Positions 8,696 through 17,649 of a stretch of DNA of 64,000 bases are shown piece by piece. A model generated the notes under the pieces. It was not told where the DNA came from. It saw only the letters and a program-made list of their open reading frames with translations, and did no database searches. The DNA is from Rhodospira trueperi. Lineage in GTDB: Bacteria; Pseudomonadota; Alphaproteobacteria; Rhodospirillales; Rhodospirillaceae. Each line of letters begins with the position of its first letter. The stretch's first letter is position 1. The stretch is from assembly GCF_900101965.1 (NCBI RefSeq), contig NZ_FNAP01000011.1, positions 1 through 64,000 on the forward strand, given 5' to 3'. The position numbers and the translations under genes were made by a program.

Positions 8696-11600
8696 TTAGG
8701 CGCCTCCCGCACGTTCTTTCAGTCGAACGAAGACGGGGGAGTTGGCGAGATCCGGTTGGGCCTTTTTGATCTGACGGAGGAGTGTCGAGATTCGGCCGGT
8801 ATGCCAACTTGCGATACCGCCTTCGGTTGCCGCGTCAAGTAGGCGCAGCATGTGTTCCGGATAAAGCACTGCATTGTCTTTGTGGCGGATCTCTTCGTCC
8901 TCTTCTCCTTTCAAAGGTAATAATAGAAGGAAGTGATCAAGGAATTCGTTCCTCTGGCCGGGTTTGGACGTGATCAGGTTCTTGCCCAGGAGGAAATCGA
9001 CGGCCTCTGGAAAGGCATTCCTCGCATTGAGGAGGACATCGGCAAACCCGGTGGACACCTGAATATTGTTTTTGTGGTGATCGGCCGGCCAGTGATCCCG
9101 GATCAGTGGGCCAACCGATGTGCTCCACAATATGGGAGCCTGGTCGCCCGCGTCCTTCATGCGCGCACCCAATGCCCGCGCCATAGCAGCCCGTTCGCTG
9201 GGTCCGGCGTGGGAGAAGAATGCCGTCAGGAGGGACGGTTTATGCCGGGTGGACGCCAGGACCGTATTAGGTTTCGTCAAATAGACATCCCCCAAAAATC
9301 GCCCAAGGGCATCGCCCACCGTCTCTTCCCGCTCGCGCATGTGTGGAAGTATGGCGAAAAGCGCGTCGGCCAGATCGGACAAGAGATGCTCGTTCCAGTA
9401 TGGCTGCCAGAGATATCCTTCCCAAAGACTGAGCCGCTCTTCCGGAGACGCAGTTTCCATTGGACGGATAAGGCTCTCCTTGGTCCAGGCCCTGTCCAGG
9501 CGGTGCAGCCATACTAGGTGCGATGCATACATGATTCGAGCGAAACGGTGGCTGTGCGTCTCGCCATGCGCGGACCGGTCGAAAAAGGGCTTGAGGAGTG
9601 GCGGGAGGCCGCCATCCGCCGTCACCGGTTCCAACAGCAGACGTTTCAACAATGCCCCGGCGAGGCGGCCGCCCGGCGCATTGATTGCCGTATCAACCCC
9701 GTCCGGCCGTTCCAGGAGGTCGGATTTACCATTCTGCGTTGACGCCGCCCAGGCTAGGTCCCAAAGGGGCAGGAAAGCATGGAGCTCCGTTTCGGTGGAG
9801 ACCTGCTTCCCCCAAGAATCCAGGCAATCCGCTACAGCCGCGACCGCTTCATCGGCCAGCCAGCGCGGGTGTTGTTCGGCAAGCTCCCTATAAACGACGA
9901 TGATGCGCGAAATCGTTTGATCGTCCTTTAGTTCCCGAGGGGCCGCCAGTCCGATTCCCCAGAGACTACCGCTCGCCCCCCGTTCAATCAGCAGCGGCAG
10001 GACATCGAACCAAAGACCTTCGTTCTTGGCGAACAGGTCGCTTAGTGCGTGACCCTGATCCCAATCGTCTTGATAGGCGAGGAGTCGTTCGGCTGCTTCA
10101 GTCGGCGGAAGATGGGCAATGTCTTCGGCGGTCGCGGGCACGACCCAGCCTGTTTCAACCTTGCCGACCAGCACGTCCGGTTGGGTTTCGAATTCCCGAG
10201 CTAGGGCCACAAGGGGTGCTGGCAACTCAGCGCCCCCCTGTTTCAGTTTGCCTAACCGCTCCCCACGAAGGCGCCGAACAAGATCGTGACCGGGCTGGGT
10301 GCTGAACAGGCCCTCCGGTGGACCTCCCTCGATACTACGTACCAGAGCGTTCAGGTCATCGGAACCGAAGGAGGCAGCACGCGCCCGCAGAAACCGCGCC
10401 AGTTCTGGCCAAGTCTGAAAATGCCAGAATGCAGTGCCATCGCCCCCCAAGACAAACTGGACGGCATCCGTCATCGGAACCGCATCCGTCTCGGTCAGGG
10501 CATGCAGCGCCAATCGCTGGAACAGGGCATGCCCTTGCCGTCCCAGCACCATCCAACGTCGGACGAGCACGAGACCAGCTTCCATATCACTCCGCACAAT
10601 GGCGGGTAGCGCCACGACAAGAAGCCTGAGCAGAAGCAAGGGACCATGCCATCGCCGGATCACCTCGTCGTCATCGCTCGCAAGGCACGGCACCCAAACC
10701 ACACTGTGTTCGGTCAGACCAAAAACCTCCGCTTCTTCCGCCAAACGGCATACGTCGAACAGGCTGGATGTCAGCGGGTCGGCAAGCCGAACAACGGCTT
10801 CGGTCACGTGGTCTTCTGTACGGTGATCGTAAACATCGCGGACAAGGTCTTCGTCGGTCAGCACCACGTCGAAATCCGCTAAGTCTGAGACGCGTCCGGG
10901 TGGTTCCTTGGAGCCACCAAGTCGGAATGGCTTCCGCACCGTCAGGTAGGGTTGTGCCGCCCGAAGAAGAAAAGTACCGCCATCCGGCGGCCAATATCTT
11001 GTGAGCCGTGGCGGAAATAGACGTCCGGGGAAACATGGCCGTAACAACGCACCGGAGATCACAATCCGCCAGAAAGCTTGATAGGGTTGCGCGAGCGTTT
11101 CGAGTTCAAAGTTGAGCCGCTGAGCCAAAAAGGGGTGCAACTGCCCACCACGGGAAATCACCCAGTCCGAGACATTTCTGCTCGCCCGATGCTGCGCCAA
11201 CCATCGCCCCAACTCAAACGTGATCGGGCTCAGCGGAAGACTGGTTAGGCATGCGGCCCCTTCTCCGGCCAATGGCGCCAAATGGGGCTTCTCAATGCCA
11301 TCGGCCCCCAACGTGGGTGAGGGCCAATCGAAAAGGCGGGCTGGAGCTTGCCCTTCACGCAACGGGATCTCGACCTCCGACAGCGGCGCCAGCCAAGTCG
11401 GGTCCGGGGAGGGATTGCCATCGGCGAAATGCTTCGCAACGGAGCCATCCGGCTTTGATAGTGCCCAGGCAATATTGTTTAGGATGCTTTTCACCTCCAC
11501 GTCGGGAAGTGGTGGGGGAAAAGGTCTTCTGGTCGGCTCAAGTGCGACAGATATCCTTGAATTCAGTCCCTGCCTATATTCTTTTGCCCAGGCGGTCAGA

Positions 11601-12478
11601 ACCCGTGTCTGCCGCCCGTATTTTTGTCCACGATTGAACGGAAGCGGCACAATTCCTTTGGCGTCCCAGCTCTTGACAACTTTTTCCCGTTCACCTGCTG
11701 CGTTCCCATAAGGCGCAAGAACGAATGCCCGCCGGAACTGTCCGCCCGCGTGCATATCTGCCGCGAGAGCATCAACGAGGTAGCTGACGATCGGATCGTT
11801 GAGGCTGTAGCCGACGAAAAGAACCGTGAACTCCCGGAACAACTCAACGACGAACCGCGCCGCCCATCCATCCCGCAGATAAGCAGCACCGAAGTCGGCA
11901 GATGTCAGGATCAGGCCCTCACCGTTCGGATCTTCGTCTTTCTGGACTTTCCCGTGAAGGTAGGTCACGTGCCTCCAATACGGAGGTCGGGCTGGCCCCA
12001 GTGCCGGGGCGACCTGAACCGGTGTTGGAATGCGCCCAGTCAGGTCGAATCGGTCATCGAAATTCGTTGTGACCAACCGATACCCAGATCCATCCCGCAA
12101 CGCGGCAAGGGTAAGAAGAGCGTTGTGGAGCTCAAGCGCAGAACTTCCCGGTCCGGGCGGCTGGGAAAGAATCTCGATCACCCTATGTCGCACCACATCT
12201 CGACTACACTCGCGTTCAAGTAAGTGAAGCGATTGATCGTACCGCCCTCCGTGGAAAGCCGTGTTGTGTGGTGTTCTCTCTTTGTCAGATTTTCTTCTCG
12301 CTCGCGGGTCAAGCGAGGGGCTCAAAGACGCATACGTCTCTTCGACGAGTTTTTTGTATCCTGGCAGGCCTGTATAAAAGGAAATTCCTGCGCCACAAAA
12401 AAATACAAGCCTGCCCTCTTCATGGGCTTGGTTCACTTCATTCGGAATCTCAGGTTCATCACCGATGAATGTACGCAT
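8696..12478 (-). CDS. SIR2-domain protein with long C-terminal region (Dsr-like candidate anti-phage NADase)
   Basis: This 1260-residue protein starts with a SIR2-like NAD-binding domain (about 20-290): GAGIS at 29-33, TTNFD with the expected catalytic Asn 139, YLHG with His 175, and VGYSLNDP at 222-229. SIR2 domains with an intact N/H pair in defence proteins (Dsr1, Dsr2, Thoeris ThsA, SIR2-linked argonaute systems) destroy cellular NAD on phage sensing. The remaining 950 or so residues are helical, without a Walker motif, so this is not a SIR2-STAND fusion; the size and the motif PGGRLAGALL recall the DUF4020/Dsr1-type proteins, but I cannot confirm that by alignment. There is no signal peptide or membrane span. 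It is a single-gene unit on the strand opposite the STAND gene. The region around the start codon is AT-richer than the gene body. Confidence 0.85.
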   Translation of the reverse strand: MRTFIGDEPEIPNEVNQAHEEGRLVFFCGAGISFYTGLPGYKKLVEETYASLSPSLDPRARRKSDKERTPHNTAFHGGRYDQSLHLLERECSRDVVRHRVIEILSQPPGPGSSALELHNALLTLAALRDGSGYRLVTTNFDDRFDLTGRIPTPVQVAPALGPARPPYWRHVTYLHGKVQKDEDPNGEGLILTSADFGAAYLRDGWAARFVVELFREFTVLFVGYSLNDPIVSYLVDALAADMHAGGQFRRAFVLAPYGNAAGEREKVVKSWDAKGIVPLPFNRGQKYGRQTRVLTAWAKEYRQGLNSRISVALEPTRRPFPPPLPDVEVKSILNNIAWALSKPDGSVAKHFADGNPSPDPTWLAPLSEVEIPLREGQAPARLFDWPSPTLGADGIEKPHLAPLAGEGAACLTSLPLSPITFELGRWLAQHRASRNVSDWVISRGGQLHPFLAQRLNFELETLAQPYQAFWRIVISGALLRPCFPGRLFPPRLTRYWPPDGGTFLLRAAQPYLTVRKPFRLGGSKEPPGRVSDLADFDVVLTDEDLVRDVYDHRTEDHVTEAVVRLADPLTSSLFDVCRLAEEAEVFGLTEHSVVWVPCLASDDDEVIRRWHGPLLLLRLLVVALPAIVRSDMEAGLVLVRRWMVLGRQGHALFQRLALHALTETDAVPMTDAVQFVLGGDGTAFWHFQTWPELARFLRARAASFGSDDLNALVRSIEGGPPEGLFSTQPGHDLVRRLRGERLGKLKQGGAELPAPLVALAREFETQPDVLVGKVETGWVVPATAEDIAHLPPTEAAERLLAYQDDWDQGHALSDLFAKNEGLWFDVLPLLIERGASGSLWGIGLAAPRELKDDQTISRIIVVYRELAEQHPRWLADEAVAAVADCLDSWGKQVSTETELHAFLPLWDLAWAASTQNGKSDLLERPDGVDTAINAPGGRLAGALLKRLLLEPVTADGGLPPLLKPFFDRSAHGETHSHRFARIMYASHLVWLHRLDRAWTKESLIRPMETASPEERLSLWEGYLWQPYWNEHLLSDLADALFAILPHMREREETVGDALGRFLGDVYLTKPNTVLASTRHKPSLLTAFFSHAGPSERAAMARALGARMKDAGDQAPILWSTSVGPLIRDHWPADHHKNNIQVSTGFADVLLNARNAFPEAVDFLLGKNLITSKPGQRNEFLDHFLLLLPLKGEEDEEIRHKDNAVLYPEHMLRLLDAATEGGIASWHTGRISTLLRQIKKAQPDLANSPVFVRLKERAGGA

Positions 12479-12887
12479 CTTGCGTCCAGATTTTTTTCAT
12501 CGTTCCCAAACACCATTGCCACAAAATGACCTTCGACGCCTGCGATTGTGGCGGATTATCGCAGCTAGAGCGGACGCCGTGGTGATCTCGGCCGCGTCAC
12601 TCTAGAAGCAGAGCTGCCAGAGCACCTTGAACACAACAAGGTGGAAGCCAGGGTCGCACCCTGCTGGCCGCACGGTTACGAACGAGACGCGAGGCCGTGG
12701 CACCCAGCCGGTCGCCAGGGACAGCCGCCGGTACCTGAGGAAACGTGGTGTGGCACGCGAATGGTATTGCCGGCATCATACCTCACGCAGAGCGTGATGC
12801 CAGGATCGCTCTGCCAGGACGGGGTCTGAAATTCAGGCATCCGACGGCACGGATCGGCTCAGAGGTACGCCAAAACATCCCCCCACA

Positions 12888-12908
12888 TGCTTCCCCCATG
12901 CTTCCCCG
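12888..12908. repeat. Right copy of the 21-bp island-end repeat
   Basis: Exact match to 2169-2189 in the same orientation, itself a doublet of tgcttcccc units. It lies 60 bp from the right attachment repeat; the left copy is 123 bp from the left one. Consistent with integrase or excisionase arm binding. Confidence 0.6.
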
Positions 12909-12921
12909 GGTTTCGCGCACG

Positions 12922-12947
12922 AAAAAGGGCGCCTCGTGGGCGCCCTT
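12922..12947 (-). terminator. Rho-independent terminator of tRNA-Gly, supplied by the island
   Basis: The minus strand shows a 9-bp stem (aagggcgcc/ggcgccctt), loop cacga, then a T run. It lies 27 bp beyond the tRNA 3' end and inside the island, so integration replaced the tRNA's original terminator. Confidence 0.7.
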
Positions 12948-12968
12948 CAAAGCTTTGATTTCGCTTTA

Positions 12969-13025
12969 GAAAACTGGAGCGGGCGATGAGATTCGAACTC
13001 ACGACCCCAACCTTGGCAAGGTTGT
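12969..13025 (-). repeat. Right attachment site (57-bp direct repeat inside tRNA-Gly)
   Basis: Identical to 1989-2045. Identity ends at the junction of the anticodon arm and the D arm of the tRNA, so the crossover lies within the tRNA 3' part, probably in the anticodon region. Confidence 0.9.
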
Positions 13026-13048
13026 GCTCTACCCCTGAGCTACGCCCG
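12974..13048 (-). tRNA. tRNA-Gly (anticodon GCC)
   Basis: A full cloverleaf is present on the minus strand. The 7-bp acceptor stem is GCGGGCG/CGCCCGC, with D arm AGCTCAGGGGTAGAGC, anticodon arm with cTTGCCAAg giving GCC, T arm with GTTCGAATC, and encoded CCA. Its 3' part doubles as the integration target. The gene remains functional because the island restores the 3' end. Confidence 0.95.
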
Positions 13049-13252
13049 CATCCTTGGTCGAACCGCCCCCCTTTTCCGCTGCGGCGGCAGGGGGCGTCCC
13101 CGTTGAGGTGCGCGACTATACTCGGCTGGCCGCCCATTGCAACAGGGAATTTTGGGGGTGTCCGTAGCAGATGATATGTCCCGTCTTTGTCGCACACGAT
13201 CGATCCGGTTTTTGGAAGGGTTTTTGGAAAGGGTCCAGGGCGGTGGGATCGG

Positions 13253-13640
13253 ATGGTACCAGAGGCCAGGGTGGCGCGGGGTGTGGAGGCGCTGGAGCGC
13301 CGTCTATGAGGGCGGTTGAGTTGCCTTGAGGCGGCGGACTGGCTTGGGATGTCGGCGCGGCACTTTCGGCGGCTTCGGGACAAGCACGAAGCGGACGGTG
13401 CGGAAGGTCTGATTGATCGGCGCCGAGCTCGCCGGTCTGGTCGGGCGGTCCCTGTGGATCGGATGAAGTGGAGGTTTGCGCAATTCGGCGCTCGGGATTT
13501 CGATTTCAACGCCAAGCACTGCCACGAGCGGCTCAAGGCGGATCACGGCTGGACCTACAGCTACACGTTCACGAAAGGACAGGTGCAGAAGCCGGGCCGT
13601 TTGAAAGCGGGCCGACGGCGCGCGCCGCGCGCGCCGTTCA
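13253..13640 (+). pseudogene. ISNCY-type transposase remnant (N-terminal part)
   Basis: From ATG 13253 the frame reads MVPEARVARGVEALERRL, then TGA at 13307-13309 where Trp is expected, then GRLSCLEAADWLGMSARHFR and GAEGLIDRRRARRSGRAVP. This helix-turn-helix N-terminus, followed by VDRMKW..F..RDFDFNAKHCHERL, is typical of ISNCY transposases. Similarity stops near 13640, before any DDE catalytic domain. One nonsense codon plus the 3' truncation make it inactive. It sits directly beyond the tRNA-Gly hotspot. Confidence 0.7.
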
Positions 13641-13686
13641 TGGCGCCGTCATCGCGGGTGGCGGTCCGGTTCGGTCCGGATCCGCC

Positions 13687-14832
13687 CTATACCCCGGCCA
13701 CGCTCTCGACCTGAAGCATGGCCACCACCTCGCGCAGGGCCTCGCGCTCGTCGGCTCCCGCGTCGAGGGCATCGCGGTAGGCCTTGAGTTGCGCGTGCGC
13801 GCTCGTGCCGCGCGCGATGATGCGGCGCAGGTGCTCCACCTCGTCGCGACAGCCGAGCACCTTCTGGTCCTCGCGCGTCAATTCGATCAGTTCCTCGACC
13901 AGGTCGCTCATCGGCACCACGCGGCCGATGCCGAAGTCCACCAGGCCCTCGTCCAGGCCGTAGCGCTGGGCGCGCCAGCGGTTCTCTTCGACCAGCATGC
14001 GGGCATAGATGCGCCAGCGCTGATTGGACCGCCGCAGCCGCCACAGCATGCGCAGCACGCACACATACACCGCGGCCAGACTGATGGTGTCCTCGACCCG
14101 GGTACAGATGTCGGTGATGCGCATCTCCAGCGTCGGGAACGTGGCCGACGGACGCAGGTCCCACCAGATCTTGCTGGCGTCCTCGATCAGGCCGGCCTGG
14201 ATCACGGTATCGATGTGGCGTTTGTAGTCGGCGTAAGAGTCGAACCGCCCGGGCAGCCCGGTGCGGGGCAGTTCGTTGAACACGCTGATGCGGTAGCTTT
14301 TCAGGCCGGTGTCGAGTCCGCGCCAGAACGGCGACGAGGTGGACAGCGCCAGCAGGTGCGGCAGGAAATAGGCGCACTGGCTCATCAGGTCGATGCGCAG
14401 GTCCGGGTCTTCGATGCCGACGTGGACGTGCATGCCGCCGATCAGCAGGCGCCGGGCGACCGCCTGATAGTCCTTGGCCAGCGCCGTGTAACGATCCTTG
14501 AGGGTGTGCTTCTGCTCGCTCCACTGCGCGAACGGGTGGGTGGAGGCGGCAATGGGGACCATGCCGTACTCGCCCACCACGTCGGTCACGCGGCGGCGCA
14601 GCGCGCGCAGGCACTGGCCGACCTCGGCCACCGTCTCGCACTTGCGGGTGCCGACCTCGATCTGGCTGCGCAGGAACTCGGGGCTGGCCGCGCCCTCCGG
14701 CATCTCCCCGAAGCGCGCCATCAACGGATCCGGCACGTCGGTGACAAGGTCGCCGGTCTCGGGGTCAACCAGCAGGTATTCTTCCTCGACCCCGATGGTG
14801 AAGGCCGGCTCGGTATTGTTGACGCTGGGCAT
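13687..14832 (-). CDS. Carboxylate-amine ligase, glutamate-cysteine ligase type 2 family
   Basis: The 381-residue protein belongs to the GCS2/YbdK family of ATP-dependent ligases that join a carboxylate (often glutamate) to an amine. Visible family signatures are the N-terminal FTIGVEEEYLLVDPETG with the metal-binding Glu cluster, GGMHVHVGIED near residue 135, and FPTLEMRITDICT near 240. The length is normal for YbdK-like proteins. True glutathione synthesis cannot be concluded from family membership, because several members have weak or different activity. It is 42 bp downstream of the N-formylglutamate amidohydrolase gene on the same strand, so the two are probably co-transcribed and may act on related glutamyl compounds. 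Confidence 0.88.
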   Translation of the reverse strand: MPSVNNTEPAFTIGVEEEYLLVDPETGDLVTDVPDPLMARFGEMPEGAASPEFLRSQIEVGTRKCETVAEVGQCLRALRRRVTDVVGEYGMVPIAASTHPFAQWSEQKHTLKDRYTALAKDYQAVARRLLIGGMHVHVGIEDPDLRIDLMSQCAYFLPHLLALSTSSPFWRGLDTGLKSYRISVFNELPRTGLPGRFDSYADYKRHIDTVIQAGLIEDASKIWWDLRPSATFPTLEMRITDICTRVEDTISLAAVYVCVLRMLWRLRRSNQRWRIYARMLVEENRWRAQRYGLDEGLVDFGIGRVVPMSDLVEELIELTREDQKVLGCRDEVEHLRRIIARGTSAHAQLKAYRDALDAGADEREALREVVAMLQVESVAGV

Positions 14833-14874
14833 GGCGGTCCCCTTCCCCGCGTTGCGCGCGTCTCCGCGCCACGG

Positions 14875-15765
14875 TTATTCCTGGCCGTCCGTGGGGCCGT
14901 TCGGTTGCACCACGTACAGTGCCGGGTCGGAGAGGAGGCCGTCCAGTATTTCCGCGAGTCGGTCGGCCCACTCCGCGGCCCCGGCCTCGGTGGCGATCAG
15001 GTCCTGGCGGATCTCGACCGCCGCGCGGGCCAGCCCGGCGCTGCCGGCGTGGGCGGCCACGGAGTAGCCCACCACCCAGCCGGAATAGGGCTCGTTGTCG
15101 CCGACGCACAAGTCCGGATCGCCCGCCAGCCCGCGCATCAGGGGCACGGCGACGCGGCCGTCGCTGTCCCACAGCACGCCGATGTGCCACGGGCGCGGCT
15201 GGCTGCCCTCGCGCATGGTCGGCGTGAAGGAGTGGACGGAGAACAGCACCGGGGGCCGGCCGGCGGTGCGCCACAGGTGGTGCAGCCGGTGCGTGACCTC
15301 GGCGTGATAGGGCGTGAACAGGGCGTCGATGCGCGCGGCCTCGTCGACCTCGTCCAGGTCTTGGTTTCCGGGAACCGGCGTCTCGTCGCTGACCGGCGGA
15401 ATCGAGTCCGGCGCGCCGGGGGAACGGTTCAGGTCGATCACCAGCCGGGAATAGGTGCCCAAGACGGCGCAGGCCCCCAGGTGTTCGGCCACACGGCGGG
15501 TGACCGCGCCGGCACCGATGTCCCAGGCGATGTGCCGGTGCAGGTCGGCGTTGTCCAGACCAAGCGTGCCCAGGGACTCCGGAATGCGCCGGCCGGCGTG
15601 ATCGCAGATCAACAGAACGGGCCGCGTGGACTCGGGGTTGAGGACCTCGAACGGTGGCGGCTCGCCGGGCACCAACAGGCGCGCGCGCGCGGGATCGTTG
15701 GCGGGGGCCGTGGCCGACGGAGGTGCGGAGAACGCCGAGGCGGGGTGTGTCACGGAATGCGTCAT
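14875..15765 (-). CDS. N-formylglutamate amidohydrolase family protein
   Basis: This 296-residue predicted metal-dependent amidohydrolase belongs to the family that cleaves N-formyl-L-glutamate in histidine degradation. Family patterns seen include ICDHAGRRIPESLGTLGL, LHRHIAWDIGAG, RLVIDLNRSPGAPDSIP, LFSVHSFTP and the C-terminal VEIRQDLI. No hut genes are nearby, so a role in histidine use is doubtful; paralogues next to GCS2 ligases are common in alphaproteobacteria. The first 35 or so residues are low-complexity Ala/Pro/Thr, and a later start is possible. It is followed by the ligase gene in the same direction. Confidence 0.85.
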   Translation of the reverse strand: MTHSVTHPASAFSAPPSATAPANDPARARLLVPGEPPPFEVLNPESTRPVLLICDHAGRRIPESLGTLGLDNADLHRHIAWDIGAGAVTRRVAEHLGACAVLGTYSRLVIDLNRSPGAPDSIPPVSDETPVPGNQDLDEVDEAARIDALFTPYHAEVTHRLHHLWRTAGRPPVLFSVHSFTPTMREGSQPRPWHIGVLWDSDGRVAVPLMRGLAGDPDLCVGDNEPYSGWVVGYSVAAHAGSAGLARAAVEIRQDLIATEAGAAEWADRLAEILDGLLSDPALYVVQPNGPTDGQE

Positions 15766-15900
15766 GGGGGGATTATAACGCGGCGCGCGCGCGGGGACAG
15801 CAGCAGTTCTTACGATGTGCTCATCAAGCGGCCTGCGGTCTTGGATCGGCCGCCGGAACAGGCCCCTCTCTCGCCGGCCGGCCGGCCCGGACGCGCGGCA

Positions 15901-16296
15901 TCAGGGTCCCCACAGGCCCTCCATGAACAGAAACGCCAGAACCGAAACGGCGTAGACCGCCGCCACGAACCACGCCAGAAACAACACGTTCCCCAGGGTC
16001 AACAGCGGATGGCGCTGGCGGTCCCGTTCCCGTCGATCAGGGTTCCGCAGGTCGGTGCCGCCCATGATGACCAAGTAATAGTGACGCCCGAACAGCGGAA
16101 TGGAAAACCGGACGTCGATGGTGTGCTGGCGCACTTCGTCCGGCACGAGATCCGCTTCGTCCTCGAACTCCGCAGACGGATCGGGCGGCAAAACCGGATC
16201 GGGTGACGCGGCGGTGTCGGGCGTGGTGTCGGCAGCGGTATCGGGAGTCGTGTCGGGCGCGCGGTCAGGCGTGGGAGGCTCCTGCGGCGTGGTCAT
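15901..16296 (-). CDS. Hypothetical membrane protein, Thr/Asp/Pro-rich N-terminus
   Basis: The protein has 131 residues. Residues 1-50 are a low-complexity stretch of repeated PDT(T/A) units. A conserved-looking block follows (VRFSIPLFGRHYYLVIMGG, about 62-81), then DRRERDRQRHP, and a single membrane segment near the C-terminus (NVLFLAWFVAAVYAVSVLAF). The arrangement suggests a cytoplasmic N-terminal part anchored by one C-terminal helix. Proteins of this build occur in Rhodospirillales without known function. It is a stand-alone gene between the amidohydrolase and a DUF1127 gene, all on the minus strand. Confidence 0.65.
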   Translation of the reverse strand: MTTPQEPPTPDRAPDTTPDTAADTTPDTAASPDPVLPPDPSAEFEDEADLVPDEVRQHTIDVRFSIPLFGRHYYLVIMGGTDLRNPDRRERDRQRHPLLTLGNVLFLAWFVAAVYAVSVLAFLFMEGLWGP

Positions 16297-16438
16297 GGCG
16301 GACGGCGCTCCTGAAAGACCGAAGGACGGAATCCGGAGCCAGTCTAAACCGTGCCGAAACGCTCTGTCATGCCTTTCGCGGCAAGGGGTTGGCCACCGAT
16401 CCGGCGACCGGCGGCCAAGCAGCCTTGAGGATTGGCGA

Positions 16439-16660
16439 TCATGCCATCCAGAACGGTTTCCGGGCCTCGTCCCAAGCGGTCACGCGGTCGAGGCCGATGT
16501 CGTGCAGCATGCGGTCGTCCATGGCCAGCAACTGCCGGCGGGAGACGGCGCGGCGGCGCCAGACGGTCAGCAGGTCGACGACACCACCCAAGCGGGATTC
16601 AAGGCTGATCGGGCACGACGGCGCGCCGATGGTGGACGGGGACAGGACGGTGTGGGTCAT
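16439..16660 (-). CDS. DUF1127 (YjiS-like) small protein
   Basis: This 73-residue protein carries the DUF1127 core near its C-terminus: VVDLLTVWRRRAVSRRQL, then LAMDDRMLHDIGLDR. Such small Arg-rich proteins are widespread in alphaproteobacteria; some bind RNA or affect phosphate and carbon metabolism. The N-terminal 25 or so residues are not conserved in type. The start is an ATG preceded by aaggaga (minus strand, near 16670), an excellent ribosome binding site. It stands alone. Confidence 0.8.
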   Translation of the reverse strand: MTHTVLSPSTIGAPSCPISLESRLGGVVDLLTVWRRRAVSRRQLLAMDDRMLHDIGLDRVTAWDEARKPFWMA

Positions 16661-16813
16661 CGCGCGATCTCCTTGCGGCCGGCCGGCGGGCGCGGGAGGC
16701 GCCGGCCCATGACACCAAGGTGGATCGAACCCGTCGCGGGCACAAACGAGATATTCTTGGCCCGTCCATGAGCGGAATTGTCGTGTACACGCCCCAATTT
16801 CGGGACGGCGGCG

Positions 16814-17473
16814 TCAGCCCGCGGGCCCGTCAAGCCAGCGGGCGCGCAACGCCTCGCGGTTGAGCGCGAGCCACTGCGCGGCAATCAGGATGGTCGCATT
16901 ATCCAGCCGCCCCGCCCGCATCAGATGAAAAAGCTCGGTTACGGGCAGGACCGTCGGGCGGATGTCCTCGCCCTCGTGGGCCAGACCGTGTAGGCCGGCC
17001 ACGGCGCCCGCGTCCACGCGGGCAACGAACAACGCCACCGTCTCCGACGTGCACCCGGGAGACGACAGCCACGTCTGCACGGGCTCCAGGGCGGTCACCC
17101 GGCAGCCGCTTTCCTCCAGGGTCTCGCGCTCGGCGACGGCGGCCGCCTCCTCGCCGTCGTCGATGATGCCGGCGACGATCTCCAGCAGCCACGGCCCCAT
17201 GCCCGCGCCCAGGGCGCCGACGCGGAACTGTTCGATCAGCACCACGGCATCGTGGACGGGATCATAGGGCAGCACGGCGACCGCGTGACCGCGTTCCAGA
17301 AGCTCGCGCGTGATGGGCGCGCCCTGACCACCGGCGAACAGGGCGTGGCGCAGCCGGTAGCGGTCGATGTGGAAGTAGCCCCGGAACGCCGCCTCGCGCT
17401 GTTCGACGGTCACGGCGTCGGGCCGGGCGTTCAGAGTGTCGCGGTCGTGCAGGGGCGGGCTCTCGGTGCTCAT
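16814..17473 (-). CDS. NUDIX hydrolase, ADP-ribose pyrophosphatase type
   Basis: The 219-residue protein probably hydrolyses ADP-ribose to AMP and ribose 5-phosphate. The Nudix box is complete: GIIDDGEEAAAVAERETLEE SG, beginning near residue 100, with the REx2EE-type metal ligands. The upstream block AVAVLPYDPVHDAVVLIEQF and the downstream WLSSPGCTSET, with a Gly-Cys-Thr-Ser-Glu loop, are typical of the NudF/ADPRase subgroup. I chose ATG 17473 because a longer frame upstream translates a palindromic repeat region and has no family similarity. It is divergent from the SDR gene across a 340-bp gap. Confidence 0.87.
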   Translation of the reverse strand: MSTESPPLHDRDTLNARPDAVTVEQREAAFRGYFHIDRYRLRHALFAGGQGAPITRELLERGHAVAVLPYDPVHDAVVLIEQFRVGALGAGMGPWLLEIVAGIIDDGEEAAAVAERETLEESGCRVTALEPVQTWLSSPGCTSETVALFVARVDAGAVAGLHGLAHEGEDIRPTVLPVTELFHLMRAGRLDNATILIAAQWLALNREALRARWLDGPAG

Positions 17474-17649
17474 CGAACGGGTGCTCCCTTGGCTGGGACG
17501 GGTCGTCTGGTATAGGACCGGACTTGGCGGTCGGGCCAGAGGTGATCGTCGGACAGCCAGGGCAATCGGGTGAAAGGGTGTGTGGTCGCAAAGACGTGGC
17601 AATGAAGATGTGGGGATCGTGTGCCTTGTGGCGGAGCGCCCGACCGCTT

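Larger units (their letters stand above)
12479..12968. other. 490-bp gene-free right end of the island
   Basis: It holds the probable promoter of the SIR2 gene (AT-rich start side), the right-hand 21-bp integrase repeat and the terminator used by tRNA-Gly. No supported reading frame was found between 12540 and 12880. Confidence 0.5.
1989..13025. mobile_element. Integrative genomic island at tRNA-Gly(GCC)
   Basis: The island is about 11 kb, flanked by perfect 57-bp direct repeats. The right copy lies in an intact tRNA gene and the left one in a fragment. Cargo is a tyrosine recombinase, a STAND NTPase and a SIR2-domain protein; no transfer, replication or phage structural genes are present. 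A 21-bp repeat built on tgcttccccc occurs near both ends in the same orientation (2169-2189, 12888-12908), as expected for recombinase arm sites. The integrase is at the tRNA-distal end. With only defence-like cargo, the element fits a satellite-type defence island that probably needs helper functions for transfer. Confidence 0.85.

Noticed and set aside
13468-16206. 912-codon open frame on the plus strand over the ligase and amidohydrolase genes
   Set aside because: It lies antisense to two well-recognised genes and is His/Gln/Arg/Gly-rich low-complexity sequence typical of antisense reading in GC-rich DNA.
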